This document shows positions 53,736-62,667 of a stretch of 64,000 nt of DNA, piece after piece (within the stretch, counting starts at the first letter, position 1; the number at the start of each line of letters is the position of its first letter). A program made the translations under genes and the position numbers. The DNA comes from an uncultured SAR86 cluster bacterium. GTDB lineage: Bacteria; Pseudomonadota; Gammaproteobacteria; Magnimaribacterales; Magnimaribacteraceae. Under the pieces are notes generated by a model. The model saw nothing but the letters and a program-made list of their open reading frames with translations. It ran no database searches and was not told the DNA's origin. The stretch lies in the NCBI GenBank assembly GCA_902604855.1, contig CACLAF010000003.1:89211-153210 (forward strand). Reading direction: 5' to 3'.

Positions 53736-54368
53736 CTATTTATTGGATTTCTTATAAAGATAGTAAAGCATAGCGGGCAATAAGGCTGCCCCAAAAAAAG
53801 CTAAAGATGATGAACCACTTGATAGTGCTGCAGCTCCAAGTCCTGAAAATACTATAGCCACACCTATATTAGACAAGATCATTACATAGATAAATTTCCT
53901 AAATGGCATATTAGTTATTCCCGCTGCAAGGGTACTGAGTTCAGCAAATGCAGGGACAGGTCTAGCAAGAATTAAGCTCATAACATCTATATCTCTAGCC
54001 GAATCTTCCGCTTTTTTTAAATCATCCAAACCAACTATCTTTTGAGCTAATGGTCTTGCTGCAAATCTACCTACTAGATAGCCAAATACTGCTCCTAGAT
54101 TTAGACCTATCCATACAACAATTGAAGCAAGTGCCCAGCCCAAACTAGCTCCTGCTAAAGTATTTGTTAGTCCATTTGGAACAGGGAGAAATACATCAGC
54201 AGCTAAAGCGGTCATAACTACAATCGAAGTATAGACAGTATTTTCACCTGCCCAAGCTAGTGCTATTTCTCCATATCTAGAAAATGGTGTTTCCAAAAAG
54301 ATTGCTGGAACAACAATGGTCGTAAAAAAAACTATAATAAATGTAAGCCATTTAAATAATCTTGTCAT
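53736..54368 (-). CDS. VTT-domain (DedA/TVP38-like) inner-membrane protein
   Basis: A 210-residue membrane protein with about five helices. VTT-domain features: VFLPVPNGLTNTLAGASLGW near residue 60, LGAVFGYLVGRFAARPLA near 92, the basic RPVPAFAELSTLAAGITNMPFRKF near 139 and a final helix FFGAALLPAMLYYLYKK. These proteins are thought to scramble or flip lipids, and some affect proton homeostasis. It overlaps the upstream GPH transporter by one base (TAATG). Confidence 0.8.
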   Translation of the reverse strand: MTRLFKWLTFIIVFFTTIVVPAIFLETPFSRYGEIALAWAGENTVYTSIVVMTALAADVFLPVPNGLTNTLAGASLGWALASIVVWIGLNLGAVFGYLVGRFAARPLAQKIVGLDDLKKAEDSARDIDVMSLILARPVPAFAELSTLAAGITNMPFRKFIYVMILSNIGVAIVFSGLGAAALSSGSSSLAFFGAALLPAMLYYLYKKSNK

Positions 54369-55726
54369 TAAACTCTTTCTTGAATCTGCTGTTTTATTGC
54401 TGCGTGTTCTTTTTCACCAAACTTAAATTTTTTATATAAAAGATAAGCTCCTAAGCTATAAAAAACTAAAGGTACAAGGCCATAGAGACTAATCAGTGCG
54501 ATTTTTACTTCCATCGTCTGAGGTTGATTAGGGATAAAACCAGAAAACTGCAGAACAAAGCCAGTTACAAGAAGCATAATCCCTGTTGCGCTTTTAAATA
54601 CAAAATTAAGTGCTGCAAAATAAGAACCTTCTTTCCTCTCTCCTGTTAGGTACTCGTCATAATCTATTACATCACCTTTCACAGAAGGCCCAATTGCTCC
54701 TCCACAGCCTGCTGCCATACCACCTAAAGCTGCCCCAAGAAACATAACAATCAACCTATCAGTTATAGAGTCCAAAAAAGGAATAATAAAAATTCCACCG
54801 AATGAAATACCAGTAAAAGCAAGACTAAAAACCCATAATCTTATTTTTCCAAATCTTCGTGATAATGGTATCCAAAAAGGAACAGATAAAGCTGACGGAA
54901 GCATGTATGCAAATATAATTAAAGGCGCCCAAGCAGGAGCTTCGACTATATATTGAGTTACATAAAGTGTGAGCACTCCTATAACTGCCCCACCTAAATT
55001 TTCAATAAAAAGAACTATTATTAATATTTTCGCATGTGGGTTTATCCATACATCTCTGAATGCCTTGAATGGATTTTTATTTACTCGGTTTTGAAATTCA
55101 GGATTTTCTTTAAGTTTTGAGACTGCAAAAAATATCATTAGCGACATTGCACCGATGGCATAAAAAGCAAGACTACCAGCCAATTGTCTAACATCTCCAT
55201 TAGGATTATTTTCTTCGCTAATCAGTAAACTCATAGAGACTAATGCAAGAATTGATCCCAGAGTAAAAGCTATATGTCTTACCCCAAACAGCCGAGTCCT
55301 CTCATGATAATCTTCTGACAGTTCAGCTCCAAGAGCCATATGCGGTACGTTAAGTAGAGTTATTGCGGAATAAAAACTGAGTATTGCTATCATCATCCAC
55401 AAATCAAGAGACTGACCTTGCATAGATTCAGGTGGCGAAAAGACTGCTAAAAATCCAAACGAAATTGGGATAAAACTTATTAGCATCCAGGTCCTTCTTC
55501 TGCCAAATTTAAATGTGGTCCTGTCGCTTAAATACCCTGCGATGGGGTCTGATACAGCATCCCATATCCTAGATATACTAAAAATGACTCCCATTACGGC
55601 TGGAGCGATGAGTAATACATCGGTGGAAAATTTCATGACGTATAGGCTCATCAAAAGATACATATAGCCTGCACCCAATCCCGGCATGCCGTAAGCTATA
55701 GTTGTTCCTAATGGTGCTTTTCTCAT
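54368..55726 (-). CDS. GPH-family (MFS_2) sodium/sugar symporter-like transporter
   Basis: A 452-residue, 12-helix transporter of the glycoside-pentoside-hexuronide symporter group. MYLLMSLYVMKFSTDVLLIAPAVMG and ISRIWDAVSDPIAGYLSDRTTFKFGRRRTWM are the diagnostic N-terminal motif. YHERTRLFGVRHIAFTLGS and DYDEYLTGERKEGSYFAALNFVFK match the mid and C-terminal halves. A sugar, glycoside or other polar organic ligand is expected. It abuts the flavin monooxygenase gene with no gap (TAAATG). Confidence 0.85.
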   Translation of the reverse strand: MRKAPLGTTIAYGMPGLGAGYMYLLMSLYVMKFSTDVLLIAPAVMGVIFSISRIWDAVSDPIAGYLSDRTTFKFGRRRTWMLISFIPISFGFLAVFSPPESMQGQSLDLWMMIAILSFYSAITLLNVPHMALGAELSEDYHERTRLFGVRHIAFTLGSILALVSMSLLISEENNPNGDVRQLAGSLAFYAIGAMSLMIFFAVSKLKENPEFQNRVNKNPFKAFRDVWINPHAKILIIVLFIENLGGAVIGVLTLYVTQYIVEAPAWAPLIIFAYMLPSALSVPFWIPLSRRFGKIRLWVFSLAFTGISFGGIFIIPFLDSITDRLIVMFLGAALGGMAAGCGGAIGPSVKGDVIDYDEYLTGERKEGSYFAALNFVFKSATGIMLLVTGFVLQFSGFIPNQPQTMEVKIALISLYGLVPLVFYSLGAYLLYKKFKFGEKEHAAIKQQIQERV

Positions 55727-56884
55727 TTAAATCTTCTTTAATTCAGAGAGTTCTTTAATAAGATTATATGAATGCAGTTTATTCACACTATTATTCATAA
55801 TTATTTTTGTAAGTAAGTTTCTTATCTTTGCCAGTATGGGGTTAGAGACATGATTAAATATCCCCTGAAGTTTTGATCTTTTTTGTATCCATCTACTTCT
55901 ACTATTTCGTAACCTATCATATATACGAACTATACTGATCAGATCTTCTTTGTCCTTTAGTAAAGATGCTAAACAGTAAGCATCTTCAATCGCAAGACAC
56001 CCACCTTGTCCCAGAAAGGGAGCCATAGGATGAGCAGCATCTCCTAAAAGCAAGCACTTATCTCGATACAGTTTTTTTGGGAGAGGTCTTTCAAAAATGC
56101 CCCATTTATATATTTCTTGAGACGAATCAAACATAGAAAGTAATTCTTCGTTCCATCCAGCAAAGCAATTAAGAAATTCAGATTTATTACCCTTTATTTT
56201 CCAAGACTCTTCAGACCAAATATCATTATGCTCAATAGCAATAAAATTAATAAGATCTCCTCTGCCAGTTGGGTAATGCACACAATGACCTCCAGGGCCG
56301 TAGTAAACATTGACCTTATCATTTCCTTCGAATTTAGGAAGATTCTCTATTGAGGTCATGCCTCTCCAAGCTACATATTTTGTAAATTGAGGTTTTTGTT
56401 CGTCAAAATAATGCTCTCTTAAAGAAGACTTAATACCATCGCAAATTAGTATTAGATCATAAGTCTTTTGTTCATGAGTAGATATTAGGATTTCTCCTGA
56501 AGCAGGATCAATTGATTCAATCTCACTATCGAGGATGATGCTTCCACCAAGCTCTTCAAATCTATTCGAGAGTTCTAATACAAGATCTCTTCTATCTAAA
56601 GTTATAAAATTTTTATCAAGTGGCTTGAACTTGATTACCTTTGCTTTCTCATAATCTCGTATGAAGGAACCCATAGGATAGTGACCCTTAGAAGATAAAA
56701 CTCCCATAAGACCCAGATCTTGCAGCAATAGCGTAGCATTCTTGGAAAGAGTTATACCGGCTCCAAATGCATCTATAGATTGTGATCTTTCAAAAATTTC
56801 TACCTCTAGGCCAATTTTTTTTAATGCATACCCAGCAGTTAGTCCAGATACTCCTGCTCCTATTACTGCAATATTTCTTAACAC
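55727..56884 (-). CDS. FAD-dependent monooxygenase (UbiH/PHBH family)
   Basis: A 385-residue flavin monooxygenase. The dinucleotide motif IAVIGAGVSGLTAGYAL is at residue 5, the middle DLILICDGIKSSLRE near 149 is the DG motif, and LLGDAAHPMAPFLGQGGCLAIEDAYCLA near 276 is the GD motif with FAD. It is close to salicylate hydroxylase and zeaxanthin-epoxidase-like proteins. The start is GTG at 56884, which overlaps the rlmN stop by one base. It may hydroxylate an aromatic or isoprenoid compound. Confidence 0.87.
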   Translation of the reverse strand: MLRNIAVIGAGVSGLTAGYALKKIGLEVEIFERSQSIDAFGAGITLSKNATLLLQDLGLMGVLSSKGHYPMGSFIRDYEKAKVIKFKPLDKNFITLDRRDLVLELSNRFEELGGSIILDSEIESIDPASGEILISTHEQKTYDLILICDGIKSSLREHYFDEQKPQFTKYVAWRGMTSIENLPKFEGNDKVNVYYGPGGHCVHYPTGRGDLINFIAIEHNDIWSEESWKIKGNKSEFLNCFAGWNEELLSMFDSSQEIYKWGIFERPLPKKLYRDKCLLLGDAAHPMAPFLGQGGCLAIEDAYCLASLLKDKEDLISIVRIYDRLRNSRSRWIQKRSKLQGIFNHVSNPILAKIRNLLTKIIMNNSVNKLHSYNLIKELSELKKI

Positions 56885-58005
56885 TAGATTGCCTTAGTCT
56901 TAATTTGATTTTTTTGCGCTCGTTCTTTTCTACGCGTCTTATCATTAACTTGTCCAACTAGTTGTCCGCAAGCGGCCATAATGTCATCACCTCTTGTTGA
57001 TCTAATGGTCGTAACATAACCCTCACCTTGGAGATATTTTTGAAACCTTTTAACTCTATTTCCGGAGGGTTTTAGATAATCTGATCCTTCAAAAGCATTA
57101 AAAGGAATTAGATTTATTTTGCTGGGCAATTGTCTCAATAACTCTGCCAGCTCTTCTGCATGTACTATTTCATCATTAATACCATTAATCAGAATATACT
57201 CGATTGTTGTTATTCTCTTATCATCACATGAATCGACATAACGCTTCACGGAATCCAGCAGCTCTTGAATGGGATATTTTTTATTTATAGGAACTAGCTC
57301 ATTTCTAAGTTCATCATTAGGAGCATGTAAGGATATTGTAAGAGCAACATCACTTACCTTACTTAAGTCATCAATTTTAGGAACAATACCTGAGGTGCTC
57401 AAAGTAACTTTTCTTTTAGATAGACCATAAGCGTGATCATCTTTCATTAAATCCATGGCATTTACAACAGGTTCAAAGTTTAACAATGGTTCTCCCATTC
57501 CCATCATCACCACATTTGTAATATGTCTTGAGTTAGGCTCTCTAGGTAAGCCAAAGGAATTAGCAGCAACCCAAACTTGTCCTATTATTTCATCTAAGTC
57601 TAAATTTCTTGAAAAGCCCTGCTTTCCAGTAGCACAAAAACTACAATCTACCGCACACCCAACTTGTGATGAAACGCATAAAGTAGCTCTATTCTTTTCA
57701 GGTATGAGAACCATTTCAATTAAATCTTTTTCTCCAACTTTAATGACCCATTTTTTGGTTCCATCTTTTGATGATTTTTCATATAAAATTTCAGGAACCT
57801 TTATTTCACAAGTTTCTTCTAGTCTTTGACGCAATGCTTTTGACAGATCGGTCATCTGAGAGACATCTGAAACTCCTCTCTGATGTATCCATTTAATTAT
57901 TTGGGTTGCCCTAAATGGCTTTTCCTCTATGGAAACAAAAAAATCCTCTAATTCTCTTCTACTTAAACCCATAAGGTTAATTTTCTTAGAATGATTTTGT
58001 TTCAT
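56884..58005 (-). CDS. rlmN: 23S rRNA (adenine2503-C2) methyltransferase
   Basis: A 373-residue radical-SAM methyltransferase that also modifies A37 of some tRNAs. The radical-SAM motif is CAVDCSFCATGKQGF near residue 121; NVVMMGMGEPLLNFEPV, KVTLSTSGIVP, SLHAPNDELRNELVPINKKYP and the C-terminal catalytic Cys in DIMAACGQLVG complete it. It lies in a transporter/monooxygenase run instead of the usual pilus/ndk neighbourhood, and is coupled to the flavin monooxygenase downstream. Confidence 0.96.
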   Translation of the reverse strand: MKQNHSKKINLMGLSRRELEDFFVSIEEKPFRATQIIKWIHQRGVSDVSQMTDLSKALRQRLEETCEIKVPEILYEKSSKDGTKKWVIKVGEKDLIEMVLIPEKNRATLCVSSQVGCAVDCSFCATGKQGFSRNLDLDEIIGQVWVAANSFGLPREPNSRHITNVVMMGMGEPLLNFEPVVNAMDLMKDDHAYGLSKRKVTLSTSGIVPKIDDLSKVSDVALTISLHAPNDELRNELVPINKKYPIQELLDSVKRYVDSCDDKRITTIEYILINGINDEIVHAEELAELLRQLPSKINLIPFNAFEGSDYLKPSGNRVKRFQKYLQGEGYVTTIRSTRGDDIMAACGQLVGQVNDKTRRKERAQKNQIKTKAI

Positions 58006-58012
58006 GTCTCTT

Positions 58013-59236
58013 TTAATTGAAAACTAACTTTTCTGCTCTTCTTATGTAAAGAAAAAAGAATGAAAGGATAATTAGATTTATAAGACCTGACAGACCAGCA
58101 AATGTATACGCCCAATTATAATTCCCATAAATATCAAAGAAATAACCTCCCAAAAATCCTCCTAAACCCATTCCAATCCAGCCAAAAAAAGAAGTTAGAC
58201 TCATAGCTCTTGCACCATAGTTTGCAGGAACCATCATCCTGGTACAAACCAAAATACTCGACATAACTCCTGAATAGGTAAATCCAAATAATGCAGCCAT
58301 TAAATAAATTATCATTGGAGATATAAGGTCAGGAAACCATATAACAAAAATTGTTTGGCCTAGGGACATTAAAATATATCCTGGTAATGCGCCAATACGA
58401 TCGCCTAAAATCCCTCCAAATATTCTGCCGAATGCACCTGACACCATTAAAACCATCAAAACGGAGGTGGCAAACTCAAGTGAGAATCCTTGATCAGTCA
58501 ATAATGGAACCAAGTGCATGATTGGAATAGCCATACAAATACAACAGAAAATAACAGCAAGGCTAATCCATGAAACTACCTCCTTTTCAGAAAGGACAAA
58601 ATATCTATCATCTTGATTGTCATCTGATCTTGCACTAATTCTCCAGGGTGACTCCTTAATAAGAAAAGAAATAGGTAAAGCAATTGCTATATAGATAAAA
58701 GCCAAGTTCATATAGGCAGACTTCCAGCCTAAAGATTCAATCAATATACCACTAATATGAGGAATAAACGCTTGACCAATAGCACCCCCAGATGCTGCCA
58801 AACCTAGAGCTAGTCCAGGATTTTCTTTAAACCAGAAACCTACATTAGCATATAAAGGTGAAAACAGAAGAGCACTACCCATAGCTCCAAATAAAAAATA
58901 TAGGAGATAAAACTGAAATACAGAATCCATACCGGATAGGAGAAAAAGAGTTAAACTCATACAGATAGCACCTACAAAACCAAACCATCGAGTTCCGAAC
59001 TTATCTGCAACTTGACCCCACATTACTCCGAATGCAGCAGATGAAAACGAAGCAACTGTATATGCAAAAGAGGTTTGACCTCTAGTCCATCCAAATTCCA
59101 GAGAGACTGGTTTTAAAAATACAGAGATAGATGCCATTGATCCAAAGGCTAGTCCGCTCAAAACAAAGACTACCAGAACCATAACCCATCCATAGTTAAT
59201 ACCTCGATCTTGAAATAAACTTTCTATGTTACGCAT
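58013..59236 (-). CDS. MFS transporter, monocarboxylate/oxalate-formate type
   Basis: A 407-residue, 12-helix MFS carrier. FGWTRGQTSFAYTVASFSSAAFGVMWGQVADKFGTRW near residues 48-85 is the family A-type motif of the MCT/OFA branch. GLALGLAASGGAIGQAFIPHISGILIESLGWKSAY is the later motif. Members import or exchange small carboxylates. Seven bases separate it from rlmN. It is probably in one operon with rlmN, the monooxygenase, the GPH carrier and the VTT gene. Confidence 0.86.
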   Translation of the reverse strand: MRNIESLFQDRGINYGWVMVLVVFVLSGLAFGSMASISVFLKPVSLEFGWTRGQTSFAYTVASFSSAAFGVMWGQVADKFGTRWFGFVGAICMSLTLFLLSGMDSVFQFYLLYFLFGAMGSALLFSPLYANVGFWFKENPGLALGLAASGGAIGQAFIPHISGILIESLGWKSAYMNLAFIYIAIALPISFLIKESPWRISARSDDNQDDRYFVLSEKEVVSWISLAVIFCCICMAIPIMHLVPLLTDQGFSLEFATSVLMVLMVSGAFGRIFGGILGDRIGALPGYILMSLGQTIFVIWFPDLISPMIIYLMAALFGFTYSGVMSSILVCTRMMVPANYGARAMSLTSFFGWIGMGLGGFLGGYFFDIYGNYNWAYTFAGLSGLINLIILSFFFLYIRRAEKLVFN

Positions 59237-59260
59237 GACATTTATTAAGTTATATTGGCT

Positions 59261-59986
59261 TTATTCTTCCTTACTTATTTCATCAGCTACCCAGCTAATA
59301 GACCAATTATGTCCTAATTTATTTCCTTTGTATGTTTCTGGAAGTCTTGTGACCTTGCTTTTTATAATTTTCACCACTTGAGGGTCATAATCTAGATCGC
59401 TAAAGGCGCCATCTAACTCTTTAATAGTTCTCCATTGATGAAGTTCAATGTTGTTTTTTAAAATATCGGGTAGTTCATAGTCGCACATTGAATTTATGAT
59501 ACCCATTCCTTTAAGTGGTGCAGCAATAGAGTGAATTTGTAAAGGTACATCCATATACCATGCTTTAGCAAATGTTACTGCGAGAAGGCCGCCATAGCTA
59601 TGACCAAGCAATATAACTTTATTTAAATTGGGGTTGTTGTTAAATTTTTCCTTTATTAAGCTTAGCAAAGAGCTTATGGATGGATTTGGGCACGCATTGT
59701 CATCCCAACGAAAAAAAGAAACCATATTTGCTTCATTATTTAATCTTTGTAGAGGATAAATCCATTCATAACCTCGACTATTACTTCCATGCACACCTAT
59801 CAATAGAGTATTTTGACCTACAGTAACTTCTTCTAAATCATGAAGGCCAAATGGCAAGGAAATTAAAGATTTACCAGACTCAAATACATCTTTTTCTACT
59901 TCAAAAGTATCTAGTGTTGGCTGAATAGTTTCCCCACAAGATATTAACGTGAGAATGGAGGATATAAGGATTAATTTTTTTAACAT
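59261..59986 (-). CDS. Alpha/beta hydrolase-fold lipoprotein
   Basis: A 241-residue predicted lipoprotein: signal MLKKLILISSILTLISC with the lipobox cysteine at residue 17. The hydrolase core has LLIGVHGSNSRGYEWIYPLQ, nucleophile ILLGHSYGGLLAV near residue 128 and a candidate Asp and His in the C-terminal part (LDYDPQVV; LGHNWSISWV). It probably acts on lipids or esters in the periplasm, but the substrate is unknown. It ends 24 bases before the MFS start on the same strand, and is divergent from the lipoprotein at 60092. Confidence 0.72.
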   Translation of the reverse strand: MLKKLILISSILTLISCGETIQPTLDTFEVEKDVFESGKSLISLPFGLHDLEEVTVGQNTLLIGVHGSNSRGYEWIYPLQRLNNEANMVSFFRWDDNACPNPSISSLLSLIKEKFNNNPNLNKVILLGHSYGGLLAVTFAKAWYMDVPLQIHSIAAPLKGMGIINSMCDYELPDILKNNIELHQWRTIKELDGAFSDLDYDPQVVKIIKSKVTRLPETYKGNKLGHNWSISWVADEISKEE

Positions 59987-60091
59987 CTTCTAATTTCCTC
60001 ATATATGGCTTTAATAATAAACTCCTTGTTATATTCATTTTTAAATATGACAAGATATACTGACAATAACAAAATAATCATTGGAGGAAAA

Positions 60092-60721
60092 ATGATAAAA
60101 AAAATCAGTTTAATAACCGCCCTTTTCAGCCTCATATCTTGTGGGTCTGATATGAGTGTTACAGAAGATTATGGTGAACCCCAAGGGTCTCATGATTCAC
60201 CCGAATGGCAAATTTGGGCTTATACATCTGCTGCTCCAGATTACATTGGTGATCTTGCAACAGTAATAGGAGCTGACGGAACAGTCTTAAAAAAGGGTTC
60301 TAATGGTTGGAGGTGTGAAGCCTTTATGCCTATGCCTGAAGGAGGATTCGAAGATGCTCATTCTGCTGCTCCAGCTTGCTCAGATGCAAACGCTGTTGCA
60401 TGGGCAAATGCCTATAAAGCAGGAACTATTCCAGACATGGAAGGTGACGGGTGGATGTGGATGATTCATGGTGATTTAGGAGTTGATAATTTTACAGTTG
60501 GCACTGATGGCCAAAAGGATGCTGGTCATATGCACTTCATAGAATCAGGTCCACATATGATGTTGATGCCAAAAGATCCTGCATCTTTAAAAGGTCAATC
60601 TACAGACTATACGACAGGTGCACCTTATGTAATGTTTGAAGGCTCGCCTTATGCACACCTAATGATTCCACTGGTTGACTATTATTCTTACCAACCTAAA
60701 TCATCACCAAAAAATAACTAA
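60092..60721 (+). CDS. Exported lipoprotein of unknown function, Met/His-rich
   Basis: A 209-residue predicted lipoprotein: signal MIKKISLITALFSLISC with lipobox cysteine 17. The start ATG at 60092 is chosen for the GGAGG 4 bases upstream and for the complete signal peptide. The mature part is rich in Met, His, Trp and Tyr, with DGWMWMIHGDLG, GHMHFIESGPHMMLMPKDP and PYAHLMIPLVDYYSYQ, which could bind copper or another soft metal (inference). The family is unknown to me. It is followed by a second exported protein after 13 bases. Confidence 0.72.
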   Translation: MIKKISLITALFSLISCGSDMSVTEDYGEPQGSHDSPEWQIWAYTSAAPDYIGDLATVIGADGTVLKKGSNGWRCEAFMPMPEGGFEDAHSAAPACSDANAVAWANAYKAGTIPDMEGDGWMWMIHGDLGVDNFTVGTDGQKDAGHMHFIESGPHMMLMPKDPASLKGQSTDYTTGAPYVMFEGSPYAHLMIPLVDYYSYQPKSSPKNN

Positions 60722-60734
60722 TAAGGAAAATAAT

Positions 60735-61178
60735 ATGATTAAAATACTAAAAAAAGTTCTAATAGGAACAATTGCTTCTCTATATCTTGTCTCATCAGCA
60801 AACTTATTCTCTTTCGATGTTTCTGGAGAAAGCTTTCCAGCCAACTTTAATATGACTTCCTGGATTGCCGGTGAAAACGGAAGTACGATAACTTCAGAGG
60901 GCACAGTTGGGGAAGGTTACGGAAAAGTCTATCTAACTCATAATTTTACTGTAGGCAGTGATGATGGCATGTCCGGAGAATTTTCGGGCCAGGCTAGAAC
61001 CATAAGTCAAGATGGAGAAATGCAGTATGCTTCCCTCCAGGGCTCTTGGGTTCGAGAAGGTAAAATTGTAACTATGTATTCTTTTGATTCACTCAATAAC
61101 GGAGTAATAAATCATGCACAAGGCAAAGTTGACCTTGTTGCTGGAACTCTTAAATTTGAAGTATATCAAGTCAACTAA
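60735..61178 (+). CDS. Secreted beta-rich protein of unknown function
   Basis: A 147-residue protein with a signal peptide (about residues 1-26, ending SSANLFS) and a mature part dominated by beta strands and Gly/Ser/Thr (NGSTITSEGTVGEGYGKVYLTHNFTVGS; EFSGQARTISQDGEMQYASLQGSW). ATG 60735 follows AAGGA with 7-base spacing. It has no catalytic motif I recognise. The end lies just before a strong hairpin. It is probably co-expressed with the Met/His-rich lipoprotein upstream. Confidence 0.68.
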   Translation: MIKILKKVLIGTIASLYLVSSANLFSFDVSGESFPANFNMTSWIAGENGSTITSEGTVGEGYGKVYLTHNFTVGSDDGMSGEFSGQARTISQDGEMQYASLQGSWVREGKIVTMYSFDSLNNGVINHAQGKVDLVAGTLKFEVYQVN

Positions 61179-61187
61179 GGATCTAAA

Positions 61188-61210
61188 GACGGTCAGCTAG
61201 GCTGGCCGTC
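61188..61210. terminator. Intrinsic terminator, possibly bidirectional
   Basis: GACGGTCAGC (61188-61197) and GCTGGCCGTC (61201-61210) pair with one G-U in the middle and a 3-base TAG loop. On the plus strand TACCTTTTC follows, and on the minus strand TTTAGATCC. The hairpin separates the secreted-protein gene from the convergent SDR gene, which ends within the stem. It is the clearest of the few terminators in the window; most convergent genes have none. Confidence 0.7.
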
Positions 61211-61920
61211 TACCTTTTCAGTATCTCATTACCCTCATTAAACATTGAGTAAATCATTTCATTCCAAAAAACCTTGCCAGATGGACCGCCCTCTTCTAGG
61301 GTAGCTAGCAGCTTGGCTGTTGGAAAAGTGTCTTCTGGACTCTGAAGATGAGGCATATCTTTTCCCCAAATTCCTGTGTTTGTTGGACCAGGAATAATCA
61401 TATTTATTAAAATATCTTTATCATTATTCTCTTTAGCAGCCACTCTTGAAGCTGACCAAATAGCTGCCTTTGCTGCTGAATAAGCAGAAGTGCCTTGTTG
61501 ATCTACCTCGGCATTTCTGGAGATTGTATTAATTATTCTCCCGTATCCCTGATTTTGCATCAATGGTAAGGCGTATCTCATTCCATAAATAGTCCCAAAT
61601 AAATGTACAGAGATATGATGTTCAAATTCTCCATCAGGAAAACTGTCTACTCTATGGCCAAACCCCATTCCAGCATTATTGAACATAATATCTAAAGTGC
61701 CAGTCGATTTATGTGCTTTTTCTACAAAAGACTTCACTTCACTAGCGACCGAAACATCTCCTTGATATGATTCAATGCTGTCCCCTTCTAGCGCATCTAA
61801 ACCCTTTTGGTTGATGTCCATAGCAAAAACTTTTGCGCCCTCTTCGCTGAATTTTTCTGCCCAAGATTTTCCTAGACCACTTGCAGCGCCAGTGATCAGT
61901 AAGGTCTTATCTTTAAGCAT
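61210..61920 (-). CDS. SDR-family oxidoreductase
   Basis: A 236-residue short-chain dehydrogenase. The cofactor motif LLITGAASGLGKSWAEKFS is at the N-terminus, NNAGMGFGHRVD near residue 87, catalytic Ser in TISRNAEV and Tyr/Lys in SAYSAAKAAIWSA near 147. NAD or NADP preference is not evident. It overlaps the upstream alpha/beta hydrolase by 8 bases and is the last of four minus-strand genes (ABM-SnoaL, VOC, hydrolase, SDR). Confidence 0.88.
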   Translation of the reverse strand: MLKDKTLLITGAASGLGKSWAEKFSEEGAKVFAMDINQKGLDALEGDSIESYQGDVSVASEVKSFVEKAHKSTGTLDIMFNNAGMGFGHRVDSFPDGEFEHHISVHLFGTIYGMRYALPLMQNQGYGRIINTISRNAEVDQQGTSAYSAAKAAIWSASRVAAKENNDKDILINMIIPGPTNTGIWGKDMPHLQSPEDTFPTAKLLATLEEGGPSGKVFWNEMIYSMFNEGNEILKR

Positions 61921-62662
61921 AACTGTCTCTTATTTCTTGATGCCAATTTAAAAATTCCTCTAATGTTAAATCAGGTCTTTGCAGAACAGAACCGTGCCCA
62001 ACACCTTCTAATATTTTAATTTGGCCAATTTCAGAGTCTTTGATCATCTCTTTGCTCGAGTACAAATTAGGATCGTGATCTCCAGTCATGACCAAAAATG
62101 GAAAATTTATCTTCTTAATAACCTTTGTAAAATCAAATTTTCCGGCAGCACTTAACGATAATTGAGCACTTTCACTATTTAAATGTTCGTTCCAGCCTTT
62201 TGGCATCTCATGCCTTCTTAACCCAGCTTCATCTTGTTTTTTGAGTGCGTCTTTCAAGCCAGATTTCTGAGCCTCTACATCAGCCTTGCCAATACTTGCA
62301 TCGCTAAATACTGCAGAGCAAATCTTTTGAGGAAATAAAGACGTATAAGCAAGAGCTGCCCTTGTTCCCCAAGCCATACTCCAAATATGAAATTTCTCTA
62401 TTCCAAGAAGCTGCAAGATTCTATTTAAATCATCGGAATAAGTTTCAAATGAAAAAGATTTGGGATCCTTATCTAAATTAATACTTTTGCCCGCTCCTCT
62501 AATATCAAAAGAAACAACAAAAAAGTGTTTTTCGAGCTCTCCTGTTACATTATTCCACATCCTAAGAGTACAACCCGCCCCATGCCATAATACAAGGGGT
62601 GGGTTGCTGGAATTTCCAAAAATTTCAAAATTTAGCTTGGCTTTATCAAGCTCAATTTCCAT
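61913..62662 (-). CDS. Alpha/beta hydrolase
   Basis: A 249-residue alpha/beta hydrolase. PLVLWHGAGCTLRMW near residue 24 forms the oxyanion region, and IWSMAWGTRAALAYTSLFP near 95 stands where the nucleophile elbow should be: SMAWGT in place of GxSxG, so the canonical serine appears shifted or missing. An acid is in LVMTGDHDPNLYSS and the histidine in EGVGHGSVLQ. The elbow change makes true hydrolase activity less certain. It is coupled to the SDR gene and 5 bases from the VOC gene. Confidence 0.82.
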   Translation of the reverse strand: MEIELDKAKLNFEIFGNSSNPPLVLWHGAGCTLRMWNNVTGELEKHFFVVSFDIRGAGKSINLDKDPKSFSFETYSDDLNRILQLLGIEKFHIWSMAWGTRAALAYTSLFPQKICSAVFSDASIGKADVEAQKSGLKDALKKQDEAGLRRHEMPKGWNEHLNSESAQLSLSAAGKFDFTKVIKKINFPFLVMTGDHDPNLYSSKEMIKDSEIGQIKILEGVGHGSVLQRPDLTLEEFLNWHQEIRDSYA

Positions 62663-62667
62663 AAATT

